DNA from: Bog-473 sp036489775
Lineage (GTDB): Bacteria > Actinomycetota > Acidimicrobiia > Acidimicrobiales > RAAP-2
Reading direction: 5' to 3'
DNA length: 64,000 nt
Assembly: GCA_036489775.1 (NCBI GenBank)
Contig: DASXFC010000058.1
Location: forward strand, 124,001-188,000
Shown: positions 33,359 through 43,685 of the stretch, one piece after another
How positions within the stretch are numbered: position 1 is the first letter of the stretch
Layout: each line of letters opens with the position of its first letter
The notes under the pieces: generated by a model
Database searches by the model: none
Told to the model about the DNA's origin: nothing
Seen by the model: the letters and a program-made list of their open reading frames with translations, nothing else
Made by a program: the position numbers and the translations under genes

Positions 33359-34786
33359 GTGCGTGCCACTACTGAAACCATGGAGGGGAACCTCGTCCGA
33401 CTCAAGGTCGAGATCGAGGAACCCGAGTTCGATAAGGCGCTGAGCGGGGTCGTTCGCCAGCTGGCGTCGCAGGTGCGCGTCCCCGGGTTCCGCCCCGGCA
33501 AGGTGCCCCGCAAGGTCCTCGAAGCCCGCATGGGCGGGGCGGGGGCGCTGAGGTCCGAAGCCATCCGCGAGACCCTGCCCGACTTCTACGCCCAGGCCGT
33601 GGTGGACACCGAGCTGGACCCGATCACCCAGCCCGAGATCGACATCACCGCCGGCGAGGACAGCGGTGCCCTCTCCTTCGACGCCGTGGTCCAGGTCCGC
33701 CCGATCGTGGGCATTCCCGGCTACGAGGGCCTGACCGTCACCCTGCCCGGTCTGGTGGTGAGGGACGAGGAGATGGAGCACCAGATCGACCGCCTTCGTG
33801 AGAACGATGCCGAACTCGAAGTGGTGTCCCGCGCCATCAAGGACAAGGACCAGGTCACCATCGACCTGCACGGCAACGATGCCGAGGGCGCCGAGGTGGT
33901 CGGCATCGACGACTATCTCTATGAGGTCGGCAGCGACACCGTCGTCCCCGAGCTCGACGGCCAACTGCGCGGCCAGAAGGCCGGCGCCATCCTGCAGTTC
34001 GACGCCGCCACACCGGGCGCACCCGAGGACGACCCGCAGACCATTACCTTCCGAGTGCTCGTCAAAGAGGTCAAGGTCAAGAAGCTCCCCGACACCACCG
34101 ACGAGTGGGCGGCCGAGAACTCCGAATTCGAGACCGTCGAAGAGCTGCGCCAGGACATTTCGACCCGGATCGCCCGGGTGAAGCTGGTGCAGGCTCAAAT
34201 GGCGCTGCGCCAGAACAGCCTCAAGGCGTTGGCCGATCTGGTCGCAGAGGACGAGGTGCCCGAGGTGCTGGTCGACCGCGAGGTCAACGAGCGCCTGCAC
34301 GACCTCCAGCACCGCCTCGAGTCCCAGAACCTGTCCCTGGCCCAGTACTTCTCGGCCACCGGCCAGTCGCCCGACGACCTGTTGGGGGCGGTCCGCATCG
34401 ACGCCCAGCAAGCCGTCAAGGCGGACCTGGCCCTGCGTGCCCTGGTCGAAGCCGAGTCCATCAAGGTCGATGACGCCGAGGTCGAGGCCGAGATCGCCCA
34501 GATGGCCGAACGGAATGAAATGTCGGCAACCGAGTTGCGACGGCAGCTCGACACGGCCGGCCGGACCGGCGCGGTACGCTCGGAACTAGCAAAGGGCAAG
34601 GCCCTGCAGTGGCTGCTTGACCAAGTCGACCTGTTTGACGACGAGGGCAACCCGATCAGTCGGGATGACCTCAGCGCCAATGCAGCTGAGGTGGAAGACA
34701 GCAGTGACGGCGAGACCGTTGTCGAAGATGCAGCAGAGGACGCTGAAGACGCAGCAGAGGATGCTGCGGTTGAGGAGAGCGAGTGA
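33359..34786 (+). CDS. tig: Trigger factor, ribosome-associated chaperone / peptidyl-prolyl isomerase
   Basis: This 475-residue protein has three visible parts. The N-terminal ribosome-binding domain has VPGFRPGKVPRKVLE with the F-R-x-G-K signature. The FKBP-type isomerase domain spans about residues 150-235, and a long helical C-terminal chaperone domain follows. An acidic Glu/Asp/Ala-rich tail ends it. It guards nascent chains at the ribosome exit tunnel. GTG33359 is used; ATG33380 is possible. A TAGAGT box ends 9 bases before GTG. The stop overlaps the clpP ATG as TGATG, so translation is coupled. Confidence 0.95.
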   Translation: MRATTETMEGNLVRLKVEIEEPEFDKALSGVVRQLASQVRVPGFRPGKVPRKVLEARMGGAGALRSEAIRETLPDFYAQAVVDTELDPITQPEIDITAGEDSGALSFDAVVQVRPIVGIPGYEGLTVTLPGLVVRDEEMEHQIDRLRENDAELEVVSRAIKDKDQVTIDLHGNDAEGAEVVGIDDYLYEVGSDTVVPELDGQLRGQKAGAILQFDAATPGAPEDDPQTITFRVLVKEVKVKKLPDTTDEWAAENSEFETVEELRQDISTRIARVKLVQAQMALRQNSLKALADLVAEDEVPEVLVDREVNERLHDLQHRLESQNLSLAQYFSATGQSPDDLLGAVRIDAQQAVKADLALRALVEAESIKVDDAEVEAEIAQMAERNEMSATELRRQLDTAGRTGAVRSELAKGKALQWLLDQVDLFDDEGNPISRDDLSANAAEVEDSSDGETVVEDAAEDAEDAAEDAAVEESE

Positions 34787-35436
34787 TGTACGAGGCTACG
34801 GGGGACCGCTACCGAGCGAACAACTACCTCGTCCCCACCGTGATCGAGTCGTCCAACCGGGGCGAGCGTGCCTATGACCTCTACTCCCGCCTCTTGCGTG
34901 AGCGCATCATCTTCTTAGGCACGCCGGTGGATGACACCGTGGCCAACCTCATCTGCGCCCAGATGCTCTTCCTCGAGTCCGAAGAGCCGGACAAGGACAT
35001 CCACCTCTACATCAACTCGCCCGGTGGCGACATCACGGCGCTGTTCGCCATCTACGACACGCTGAAGTTCATCAAGGCCGACGTCTCGACCTTCTGCTTC
35101 GGCCAGGCCGCATCGGCGGCCGCCGTGCTGCTGGCCGCCGGGGCCCCGGGCAAGCGCTTCGCCCTGCCGCACGCCCGGATCCTGTTGCACCAGCCCTGGG
35201 GCGGGGTCGAGGGCCAGGCCTCGGACATCGAGCTCCAGGCCAAGGAGATCCTCCGCATGCGGGACCTGCTTTCCAAGATGCTGGCCGACGACACCGGCCA
35301 GACCCAGGAAAAGGTGAGCAAGGACACGGACAGGGACTTCATCATGACGGCGGACGAGGCGGTGACCTACGGGATCATCGACGAGGTCATCACGGCCCGC
35401 TCCGTCGCCCCGCTCGAGGCCATCGGCGCCGCGTAG
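34786..35436 (+). CDS. clpP: ATP-dependent Clp protease proteolytic subunit
   Basis: This 216-residue ClpP has its catalytic triad visible as S110 in GQAASAAAVLL, H135 in LLHQPWGG and the Asp in the DTDRDF block near 184. Tetradecameric ClpP degrades unfolded substrates delivered by ClpX or ClpC. ATG34786 overlaps the tig stop. Only one clpP lies here, while many actinobacteria carry two in tandem; a second may be elsewhere. clpX follows by 54 bases. Confidence 0.96.
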   Translation: MYEATGDRYRANNYLVPTVIESSNRGERAYDLYSRLLRERIIFLGTPVDDTVANLICAQMLFLESEEPDKDIHLYINSPGGDITALFAIYDTLKFIKADVSTFCFGQAASAAAVLLAAGAPGKRFALPHARILLHQPWGGVEGQASDIELQAKEILRMRDLLSKMLADDTGQTQEKVSKDTDRDFIMTADEAVTYGIIDEVITARSVAPLEAIGAA

Positions 35437-35490
35437 GTCATCGGTCGTCGAGGCGAGTGGATTCAGTGGCCAAGGTGAGAGGGGAGCGCA

Positions 35491-36765
<1,275 letters not shown>

Positions 36766-36789
36766 TCTGATCTGATCCGTACGGGCCCA

Positions 36790-36804
36790 CCGGGTTCCAC
36801 CCGG
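36790..36804 (+). terminator. Candidate short hairpin after clpX
   Basis: CCGGGT and ACCCGG pair perfectly around a TCC loop. No U-rich tract follows, so it may act as an attenuator or only as a stem, in the 68-base gap before folC. Confidence 0.3.
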
Positions 36805-36833
36805 ACGTCAGCGCCCACGCCGACCCCCACGCC

Positions 36834-38186
36834 ATGACGACCCCACCGGCTACTGGTCCCTTCGACGTCCTCAGCGACGCGCTGTCCTGGCTCGACTCGC
36901 ACATCGACTTCGAGTCGTCGATGCCGTCGCGCCGATCACTGCCCACGTTGACGCGCATGGAAGACCTGTTGTCGGTGCTGGGTGAACCGCACCTGGCCAT
37001 CCCGTCGGTGCACATCACCGGTACCAACGGCAAGGGCTCGACCACGGCCATGGTCACAACGCTCTTGATGGCCAAGGGATTGACCGTCGGCTCCTACACC
37101 AGCCCGAACCTGCACCGGGTCAACGAGCGACTGGCGCTGAACGGACAGCCCATCAGTGACGAGGCTTTCGTCGAGGTGCTCTCCGAGCTGGCCTTGCTCG
37201 AGCCCTTGCTGGTCGAGCGGCCGACCCGCTTCGAGCTGTTGACCGCGGCCGCGCTGGCCTGGTTCGCTACCGAAGCGGTCGACGCCATGGTGATCGAGGT
37301 CGGCCTCGGCGGGACCTGGGACTGCACCAACGTGGTCAAGGGCAACGTGGCCGTGCTCACCAACTTCAGTTACGACCACACCGACGTGCTCGGCCCCACG
37401 CTGGAGGGGATTGCCGCCGACAAGGCCGGGATCATCGAGCCTGGGTCAGTGGTGGTGCTGGGGGAAACCACCCCTGAGCTGGGAGAAATCGTCGAACAGC
37501 GGGCGGCCGAGGTCGGGGCGTCCGCCGTCTGGGCCTTCGGGCGGGACTTCGGCTGTGAGGACAATCGGGTGGCGGTGGGGGGCCGGTTGGCCACGCTGTG
37601 GACGCCGGGCGGGCGCTACGAAGAGGTCTTCATCCCACTGCACGGCGCGCACCAGGGTCGCAATGCTGCCGTCGCCGTGGCGGCCGCCCAGGGGTTCTTC
37701 GGTGCGCCGCTCGAGCGCGAGGTGGTCGACGACGGCCTGGCCGCAGTGAGCATGCCCGGCCGACTCGAGGTGCTGGCGCGCCATCCGTTATTGGTGGTCG
37801 ATGGCGCGCACAACGTCGGAGGCATGCGCGCGCTGAGCAACGCATTGGTCGAAGAGTTCAGTGTGGACGGAAGGACGATCGCGGTGGTCGGCATGTTGTC
37901 CGGTCGCGATCCGTTGGCCATGCTCGAGACACTCAAGCCGGTCGGCGTGGACATGGTGATCGCGTGTCAACCCGATTCACCCCGCGCCATGGCCGCGGCC
38001 GATGTGGCCGAAGCGGCCCGCGCGCTCGGCGTCACGGTCTATGCCGAACCCGATCCGCGCCATGCATTACGTCTTGCTCGCGGCCTGGCTGAGGAGAGTG
38101 ACCTCATCGTGGTGGCCGGCTCGTTGTACATTGTCGGCGCGTTGCGCAGCGACGTCCTCGACGGCGCCATCGCGTGGGAGGCCTAG
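36834..38186 (+). CDS. folC: Bifunctional folylpolyglutamate / dihydrofolate synthase
   Basis: This 450-residue Mur-ligase family enzyme has P-loop GTNGKGSTTAMV near residues 64-75, then GSYTSPNLHRVNERL, VIEVGLGGTWDCTN and NFSYDHTDVLG (metal and substrate contacts), and a C-terminal VVDGAHNVGG block. It adds glutamate to dihydropteroate or folates with ATP. The length is normal. It follows clpX by 68 bases with no convincing ribosome site at ATG36834. In many genomes valS precedes folC, but here clpX does. Confidence 0.93.
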   Translation: MTTPPATGPFDVLSDALSWLDSHIDFESSMPSRRSLPTLTRMEDLLSVLGEPHLAIPSVHITGTNGKGSTTAMVTTLLMAKGLTVGSYTSPNLHRVNERLALNGQPISDEAFVEVLSELALLEPLLVERPTRFELLTAAALAWFATEAVDAMVIEVGLGGTWDCTNVVKGNVAVLTNFSYDHTDVLGPTLEGIAADKAGIIEPGSVVVLGETTPELGEIVEQRAAEVGASAVWAFGRDFGCEDNRVAVGGRLATLWTPGGRYEEVFIPLHGAHQGRNAAVAVAAAQGFFGAPLEREVVDDGLAAVSMPGRLEVLARHPLLVVDGAHNVGGMRALSNALVEEFSVDGRTIAVVGMLSGRDPLAMLETLKPVGVDMVIACQPDSPRAMAAADVAEAARALGVTVYAEPDPRHALRLARGLAEESDLIVVAGSLYIVGALRSDVLDGAIAWEA

Positions 38187-38255
38187 TCGAGCCGTCGGGT
38201 CGAGGAGAACCGTCGGGTGAGGGAAGGCAGGAAGGACTGCTAGGGTCCTCCGCTC

Positions 38256-38663
38256 GTGGATCGCACCCTCGTCATCGCAAAGCCCGACGCCGTCGAACGT
38301 GGACTGGCCGGAGAGATCGTCAGCCGCCTCGAGCGCAAGCAGCTCAAGCTGGTCGCGGTCGAGCTCCGTACCATTTCAGCGGAGACGGCCAAGGCCCATT
38401 ACGCCGAGCACGACGGCAAGCCCTTCTTCGAAGGCCTGGTCGTTTTCATCACCCGCTCGCCGTCATTGATCATGGTGGTGGAGGGACCCGAGGACACCTT
38501 TGCGGTGGTCCGCAAGATGATGGGTGTGACCAACCCGGCTGAGTCCGCACCCGGCACCATCCGAGGCGACTTCGGCATCATCACCTCTGAGAATCTCGTG
38601 CACGGATCGGACTCACTCGAGTCGGCCGCCCGCGAGATCGAGCTGTTCTTCCCCGGCCTCTAG
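38256..38663 (+). CDS. ndk: Nucleoside-diphosphate kinase
   Basis: This 135-residue enzyme has the catalytic histidine in ENLVHGSDS near the end, the N-terminal LVIAKPDAVERGLAGEI and the FITRSPSLIMVVEG core. It moves gamma-phosphate between NTPs and NDPs through the phospho-His. GTG38256 follows a TAGGGT box by 9 bases with no ribosome site, so a nearly leaderless message is likely. It lies between folC and the mre genes, as in related actinobacteria. Confidence 0.96.
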   Translation: MDRTLVIAKPDAVERGLAGEIVSRLERKQLKLVAVELRTISAETAKAHYAEHDGKPFFEGLVVFITRSPSLIMVVEGPEDTFAVVRKMMGVTNPAESAPGTIRGDFGIITSENLVHGSDSLESAAREIELFFPGL

Positions 38664-38801
38664 TCGTCCCCGGACCCCAGGGCGACCGGGCGGGTTCCGC
38701 TCCGGGGCGCGTCCCGCTGGTCCGACGGTGCCTCGAGGGTGCCCCACCAGCGCTGAAGATCAACAGCAGGCGCCCGAACCCCGGTTCGACGCGGCCGCGG
38801 T

Positions 38802-38830
38802 TGTGAGACCTTCGCCAGTCCCGTAGCCTG
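38802..38830 (+). promoter_or_regulatory. Predicted sigma-70-type promoter of mreB
   Basis: TTGTGA (38802-38807) and TAGCCT (38825-38830) are spaced by exactly 17 bases, 67 bases before the mreB start. It gives the mre operon its own promoter after ndk. Confidence 0.5.
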
Positions 38831-38897
38831 TGCACTCAACAACGGGGCCCGGAGCCGTTCCGGTGTCCCTCCCGCATCCCCCGGGAGAGAGCAATTC

Positions 38898-39929
38898 ATG
38901 GCTGAAAATCGCCTTTCACTGCTAGGCCGAGACATGGCGGTGGACCTTGGCACTGCGAACACCCTGGTCTACGTCCGTGGCCGCGGCATCGTGTTGAACG
39001 AGCCGTCAGTGGTTGCAGTCGATGTGAAGGACGGACGGCCACTGGCCGTGGGGGCCGAAGCCAAACGGATGATCGGCCGTACGCCGTCGAACATTCAGGC
39101 CATCCGGCCGCTCAAGGACGGCGTCATCGCCGACTTCGAGATCTGCGAGAAGATGCTGCGCTACTTCATCCACCGGGTGCACCAGCGCCGCTTCGCCAAG
39201 CCCCGCATGGTGATCTGCGTGCCGTCGGGTATCACCGGCGTCGAGCGCCGGGCTGTCATGGAGGCGGCCGAGTACGCCGGTGCACGCCGGGCCTACATCA
39301 TCGAAGAGCCGATGGCCGCGGCCATCGGTGCCGGCCTGCCGGTGCACGAGCCCACCGGCAACATGGTGGTGGACATCGGCGGTGGGACGACCGAGGTCGC
39401 CGTCATCTCGCTCGGTGGCATCGTGACCAGTCAGTCGGTGCGCATCGGTGGTGACGAGCTCGACGAAGCGATCGTGTCGTTCGTCAAGAAGGAGTTCAGC
39501 CTGGCCCTCGGTGAGCGCACGGCCGAAGAGATCAAGATCACCCTCGGATCGGCCTACGCGCTCGAGCAGGAGCTGCACGCCGAGATCCGCGGTCGTGACC
39601 TCGTAAGTGGCTTGCCCAAGACCATCGTCGTGTCGACCGAAGAAATCCGCCGGGCCATCGAAGAGCCTGTCTCTGCCATCATCGACGCCGTCAAGGTGAC
39701 GCTGGATCGCACGCCACCCGAATTGGCGGCCGACATCATGGAGCAGGGAATCGTGTTGACCGGTGGCGGTGCCTTGCTGCACGGGCTCGAGGCCCGCCTC
39801 CAGCACGAGACCGGCATGCCGATCGTGGTGGCTCGGGACCCCCTGAACTGCGTCGCCATCGGTAGCGGCCAGTGCCTCGAGGAATTCGAGGCGCTCAAGC
39901 GGGTGCTGATCACCACCTCGACGCGCTGA
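38898..39929 (+). CDS. mreB: Rod shape-determining actin homologue MreB
   Basis: This 343-residue actin-fold ATPase has phosphate-1 DLGTANTLVYVRG near residues 14-26, phosphate-2 VVDIGGGTTEVAVIS, and the adenosine segment ILTGGGALLHGLE. It forms membrane-bound filaments that guide peptidoglycan synthesis along the cylinder. ATG38898 follows GGGAGAGAG by nine bases. It heads mreB-mreC-mreD-mrdA. The presence of a complete mre set implies rod or elongating cells, at least at some stage. Confidence 0.97.
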   Translation: MAENRLSLLGRDMAVDLGTANTLVYVRGRGIVLNEPSVVAVDVKDGRPLAVGAEAKRMIGRTPSNIQAIRPLKDGVIADFEICEKMLRYFIHRVHQRRFAKPRMVICVPSGITGVERRAVMEAAEYAGARRAYIIEEPMAAAIGAGLPVHEPTGNMVVDIGGGTTEVAVISLGGIVTSQSVRIGGDELDEAIVSFVKKEFSLALGERTAEEIKITLGSAYALEQELHAEIRGRDLVSGLPKTIVVSTEEIRRAIEEPVSAIIDAVKVTLDRTPPELAADIMEQGIVLTGGGALLHGLEARLQHETGMPIVVARDPLNCVAIGSGQCLEEFEALKRVLITTSTR

Positions 39930-39951
39930 CCGGCCGTCCGGCCGTTTCCGG

Positions 39952-40785
39952 ATGCCTAGATCACGGCGGTCACGCCGCACGCTGACGGTCGTCGTTTTGA
40001 TCGTGATTTCGCTCACGATCATCTCGATCGACCTCAACAGCCGTACCCACAACGTCACCTCCGGGATCAAGTCGGTGGCCAACAGCGTCTTTTCGCCCAT
40101 CCGCGACGGGGTGGCCGACCTCCTCGACCCCATCGGGAACTTCTTCTCGGGTGCGGTGCACTACGGCTCGGTCCAGAACGAGAACCAGAAGCTCTCGGCC
40201 CTGATCGGGCAGCTCGAAGCCGAGAAGGCTGAGCGGGGCTATCAGAACACGCAACTGCGCCAGGTCATGGCGCTCCAGGGCCTGAGTTACCTGCAGAACC
40301 TGCCCACGGTGACGGCGCAGACCCAGGAGACGTACACCTCGAACTTCACCCAGACCATCACCATCGACCAGGGCCGGTCTGACGGCGTCGACGTCGGCAT
40401 GCCGGTGGTAGGTGCCGGCGGCCTGGTCGGTCAGGTGATCCAGGCTTTCCACCACACCGCCACGGTGCAGCTGGTCACCGACGGGCAATCCAAAGTGGGC
40501 GTGACCTTCGGTACCAACGAGCTGACCGGCATCGTCGACGGGCAGGGTCCGGGTAGTGCCATGACGGCGGACCTGATCGCGCCGCACACCACGCTGACCA
40601 AGGGCGAGATCATGTACACCAGCAGCCTCGATGCGGCGGCCTTCCCCTCGGGGATCCCGGTGGCCCATGTGACGCATTTCCACACCAGCGCCGGGGCCAG
40701 CCAGGAGTCGGTGACGGTGGCGCCCAATGCCAACCTCTCCCAGCTCGAGTACGTCGACGTCGTGTTGTGGACGCCCTCTCCATGA
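39952..40785 (+). CDS. mreC: Rod shape-determining protein MreC
   Basis: This 277-residue bitopic membrane protein has a basic N-terminus (MPRSRRSRR), one transmembrane helix (LTVVVLIVISLTIISIDL), a coiled coil near residues 60-105 (NENQKLSALIGQLEAEKAE) and the two-lobed beta-barrel domain with VVGAGGLVGQVIQ. It links MreB inside to the PBP2/RodA complex outside. It follows mreB by 22 bases, and its stop overlaps mreD's start. Confidence 0.93.
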   Translation: MPRSRRSRRTLTVVVLIVISLTIISIDLNSRTHNVTSGIKSVANSVFSPIRDGVADLLDPIGNFFSGAVHYGSVQNENQKLSALIGQLEAEKAERGYQNTQLRQVMALQGLSYLQNLPTVTAQTQETYTSNFTQTITIDQGRSDGVDVGMPVVGAGGLVGQVIQAFHHTATVQLVTDGQSKVGVTFGTNELTGIVDGQGPGSAMTADLIAPHTTLTKGEIMYTSSLDAAAFPSGIPVAHVTHFHTSAGASQESVTVAPNANLSQLEYVDVVLWTPSP

Positions 40786-41318
40786 GTCCCCGGGCCTGGA
40801 TCCGCGTCGTCTTCATCGTTTTCGTTTGCCTGCTGGCGCAATCGACCGTGCTCGATGCGATCCGGATCGCCGGCATTCACCCCGATATCGTGTGGCTGAT
40901 CCCGATCTCGGCGGCGCTGATCGACGGACCCGAGACGGGCGCCATTGTCGGCTTCTGGGCCGGCTTGGCTTTTGACCTGGTCATTCCGACCCCCTTCGGC
41001 CTCACCGCGCTGGTCGGTTGCCTTCTGGGCTACTCGACCGGTTCAGCCACCGCCGCCATGGACCGGCGGGTCGGCTGGCTCCGGCCGACGGCCGCGCTGA
41101 TCGGCAGCGTCGGAGCGGACATGCTGTTCGCCGTGCTCGGCGCCATCTTGGGTCAGCAGGAGATGGTCCAGATCAACTTTGCGGCCCTCTTCGGCGTGAT
41201 CGCAGTCTCCGCGGTGATCCTGGTCATGCCGGTGAACCGGATGATGCGCTGGGCCCTGACCACCGAGACGCACCGCAGCACCCTGATCCCGGCCCACGCG
41301 GCCGACCGGGTGTGGTGA
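40782..41318 (+). CDS. mreD: Rod shape-determining protein MreD
   Basis: This is a 178-residue polytopic membrane protein with about five hydrophobic helices and DLVIPTPFGLTALVGCLLGY in its middle, the usual MreD pattern. The ATG overlaps the mreC stop in ATGA; an in-frame upstream ATG at 40767 lies inside mreC and is not used here. It belongs to the elongasome. mrdA begins 4 bases later. Confidence 0.9.
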   Translation: MSPRAWIRVVFIVFVCLLAQSTVLDAIRIAGIHPDIVWLIPISAALIDGPETGAIVGFWAGLAFDLVIPTPFGLTALVGCLLGYSTGSATAAMDRRVGWLRPTAALIGSVGADMLFAVLGAILGQQEMVQINFAALFGVIAVSAVILVMPVNRMMRWALTTETHRSTLIPAHAADRVW

Positions 41319-41322
41319 GGGC

Positions 41323-43605
41323 ATGAAGCGCACACTGCGCCATCCCATCCGGGGCGATCGGCTGCACCCCAAGCCGCCGCGCCAGCTCCGCTCCCGGCGG
41401 TCGAACCAATGGCGGTCCAACGCCCACCAACCCCGGATCCGGCCCCGCAAGAGTGTCAATGTGGCCTCGCTGGTGGGCTCCCCCGAGGACGAGCCATCCC
41501 GGCCCAATGTTCGGATGCGGGTGGTGGGGGTCGTCGTCCTCATCCTCTTTGGGATCTTGGTGCTGCGGCTGTGGACCCTCCAGGTCATCGACGCCAAGTC
41601 CTATGCCGCCGCGGTGACCCGCAACGGGGTGCGCGTGGTCAGTATCAACGCGCCACGCGGGGAGATCGTCGACCGCAATGACACCGTGCTGGTGACGAAT
41701 ACGCCGCAGGAGGAGATCCTGCTCTCGCGCGAAGAGGTGGCCCAGGAACCCTCCATCGTCGGCAAGGTGGCCGCCTTGGTGGGTGAGACAGTCAAGCAGG
41801 TGAAAACCGCGGTCAACAATGTCCGATACAGCCCTTATGAACCGGTGCCCGTGGCCACCAACGTGCCGGCGGCCACCGTGCAGTACCTCGAGACGAACCA
41901 GGCGACGTACCCCGGGGTGACCGTGCAGACGGTGACCCAGCGGGCCTACCCCCAAGGCGGGAGCATCGCCACCCAGGTGCTGGGCTATGTGAACAACATC
42001 TCCTCGGCCTACCTGAAGGCCCATCCCAACCAGGGCTATAGCCAGGGGAGCATCGTCGGGCAGGCCGGCATCGAGCTGCAGTACGAGAAGTACCTGCGCG
42101 GGGTGAGTGGCCGTGAGGCGCTGTCGGTCAACGCGCAGGGACAGGTGGTGGGCACCGTGTCCAAGACGGCGCCCCAGGTGGGGGACACCGTCGTCCTCAA
42201 CCTCGATGCCGGCCTCCAGGCCTACGCCGAGAATGCCCTGGCGGCCCAGATTGCGGCCGACCGGCACACCCCTGATGTGGACGACCACAACCAGCTGCCG
42301 CCGGCGGTCAATGGCGCCGTCATCGTGATGGACCCCCAGAACGGGCAGGTCCTGGCCATGGCCTCGTCCCCGACCTACGACGTGGCGGACTGGGTCGGCG
42401 GCTTCCCGACCGCCGAGTATGAGGCGCTCAACGCGCCGTGCCAGGCGACCAACGACACCACCGGCTGCCCGTTCATCAACTACGCCATCGACGGCCTCTA
42501 CACCCCGGGCTCCACCTTCAAGCTGATCACGGCCACCGCCGCCCTCCAGGACGGGCTGATCAGCCCGGGCTACTACTTCGACGACACCGGGACCTTCAAG
42601 ATTGCCGGCTGCCCGGCTCCCGGCGTCACCGACGACACTGGCTGCATCCTGCACGACAACCCAGGCGACGCCAGCGGTGAGTACAACCTCTCCGGCGCGC
42701 TCACCGTGTCGAGCGACTCCTTCTTCTACAACCTGGGCGAGATGTTCTGGACCGACCGTGGCACTTACGGGGACGACCCGATCCAGAACGAGGGACACGA
42801 GTACGGCGACGGCGAGTACACCGACATCGACCTGCCCGGCGAGTCCCTTGGTCGTATCGACAGCTTGAGCGTGCGGGATGAGCTGCACAAGGAAGCACCA
42901 GCGGTCTTCGGAGCGGGGTCCTGGTTCACCGGTGACAACATCGAGATGGCCTTCGGCCAGGGCGAGACCGTGTTGACGCCGATCGAGCAGGCCGACGCCT
43001 ATGCCACCTTCGCCAACGGCGGCACCCGCTACGCGCCCGAGGTGGCCTCGGCCATCGTCAACCCGATCACCGGCAAAGTCGTCAAGACCATCGCCCCACA
43101 GGTCACTGGCCACGTCACCATCTCGGCCTCCACCGACAACGCCATCTTGCAGGGGCTCGAAGGCGTCATCTCGAACAAGAACGGCACCGCCTACGACGAC
43201 TTCGAGGGCTTCCCGGCCAGCTGGCACCTGGCCGGCAAGACGGGAACCGCCTCCAATGAGACCGGCCGCGAGCCCAACTCGTGGTTCGTGGCCTTCGGGC
43301 CCAACCCCAACCCTCAGTACGTGGTGCTGGCTGTCATCGACCAGGGCGGGTACGGCGCCTCGGCGGCCGCCCCGCTGGTCCGCAGCATCTACAACTACCT
43401 CCTGGCCAACCCGGTGAAGCCAACCGCCACCTTGCCGACCCTTTCGACGCCGCCCAACCTGACCGCGCCGACACCCAACGCTCCCTTCGGCACGCCAACC
43501 ACCACCACCACGACCACCACCCTGCCATCGGGCGCCACCACCACGACCACCACAGCGCCGACCGCCGGGAGCACGACCACGACCACCTCGCCGGCCGGCG
43601 GTTGA
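41323..43605 (+). CDS. mrdA: Elongation-specific transpeptidase PBP2 (class B PBP)
   Basis: This is a 760-residue membrane-anchored transpeptidase. A basic N-terminal extension of about 60 residues precedes the membrane helix (VVGVVVLILFGILVLRLWTLQV) and the dimerisation domain with RGEIVDRNDTVLV. The active site has S397-T-F-K, S463-S-D465 and K639-T-G. The Pro/Thr-rich C-terminal tail, with long Thr runs, is unusually long and likely sits outside the cell. It crosslinks side-wall peptidoglycan with RodA; no rodA follows here. Confidence 0.93.
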   Translation: MKRTLRHPIRGDRLHPKPPRQLRSRRSNQWRSNAHQPRIRPRKSVNVASLVGSPEDEPSRPNVRMRVVGVVVLILFGILVLRLWTLQVIDAKSYAAAVTRNGVRVVSINAPRGEIVDRNDTVLVTNTPQEEILLSREEVAQEPSIVGKVAALVGETVKQVKTAVNNVRYSPYEPVPVATNVPAATVQYLETNQATYPGVTVQTVTQRAYPQGGSIATQVLGYVNNISSAYLKAHPNQGYSQGSIVGQAGIELQYEKYLRGVSGREALSVNAQGQVVGTVSKTAPQVGDTVVLNLDAGLQAYAENALAAQIAADRHTPDVDDHNQLPPAVNGAVIVMDPQNGQVLAMASSPTYDVADWVGGFPTAEYEALNAPCQATNDTTGCPFINYAIDGLYTPGSTFKLITATAALQDGLISPGYYFDDTGTFKIAGCPAPGVTDDTGCILHDNPGDASGEYNLSGALTVSSDSFFYNLGEMFWTDRGTYGDDPIQNEGHEYGDGEYTDIDLPGESLGRIDSLSVRDELHKEAPAVFGAGSWFTGDNIEMAFGQGETVLTPIEQADAYATFANGGTRYAPEVASAIVNPITGKVVKTIAPQVTGHVTISASTDNAILQGLEGVISNKNGTAYDDFEGFPASWHLAGKTGTASNETGREPNSWFVAFGPNPNPQYVVLAVIDQGGYGASAAAPLVRSIYNYLLANPVKPTATLPTLSTPPNLTAPTPNAPFGTPTTTTTTTTLPSGATTTTTTAPTAGSTTTTTSPAGG

Positions 43606-43685
43606 AGCACCAGCGGAGCCACCTGAGCAACCCTGGAGACCCAGCGCCAATCCCGACCGGGCCGTCCCGTAGGCTGGATGCCCTG

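Noticed and set aside
38668..38707. Strong terminator after ndk
   Set aside because: The 7-bp CCCCGGA/TCCGGGG pair has a 26-base loop and no T-run, too weak to call.
41224..43650. 808-codon open frame antisense to mrdA
   Set aside because: It is a shadow of a high-GC gene with clear PBP2 motifs; composition is Gly/Val/Arg-rich without any fold signal.
43281..43685. Upstream extension of the radical SAM frame
   Set aside because: It overlaps the Thr/Pro-rich tail of mrdA in another frame; ATG43686 fits the family.
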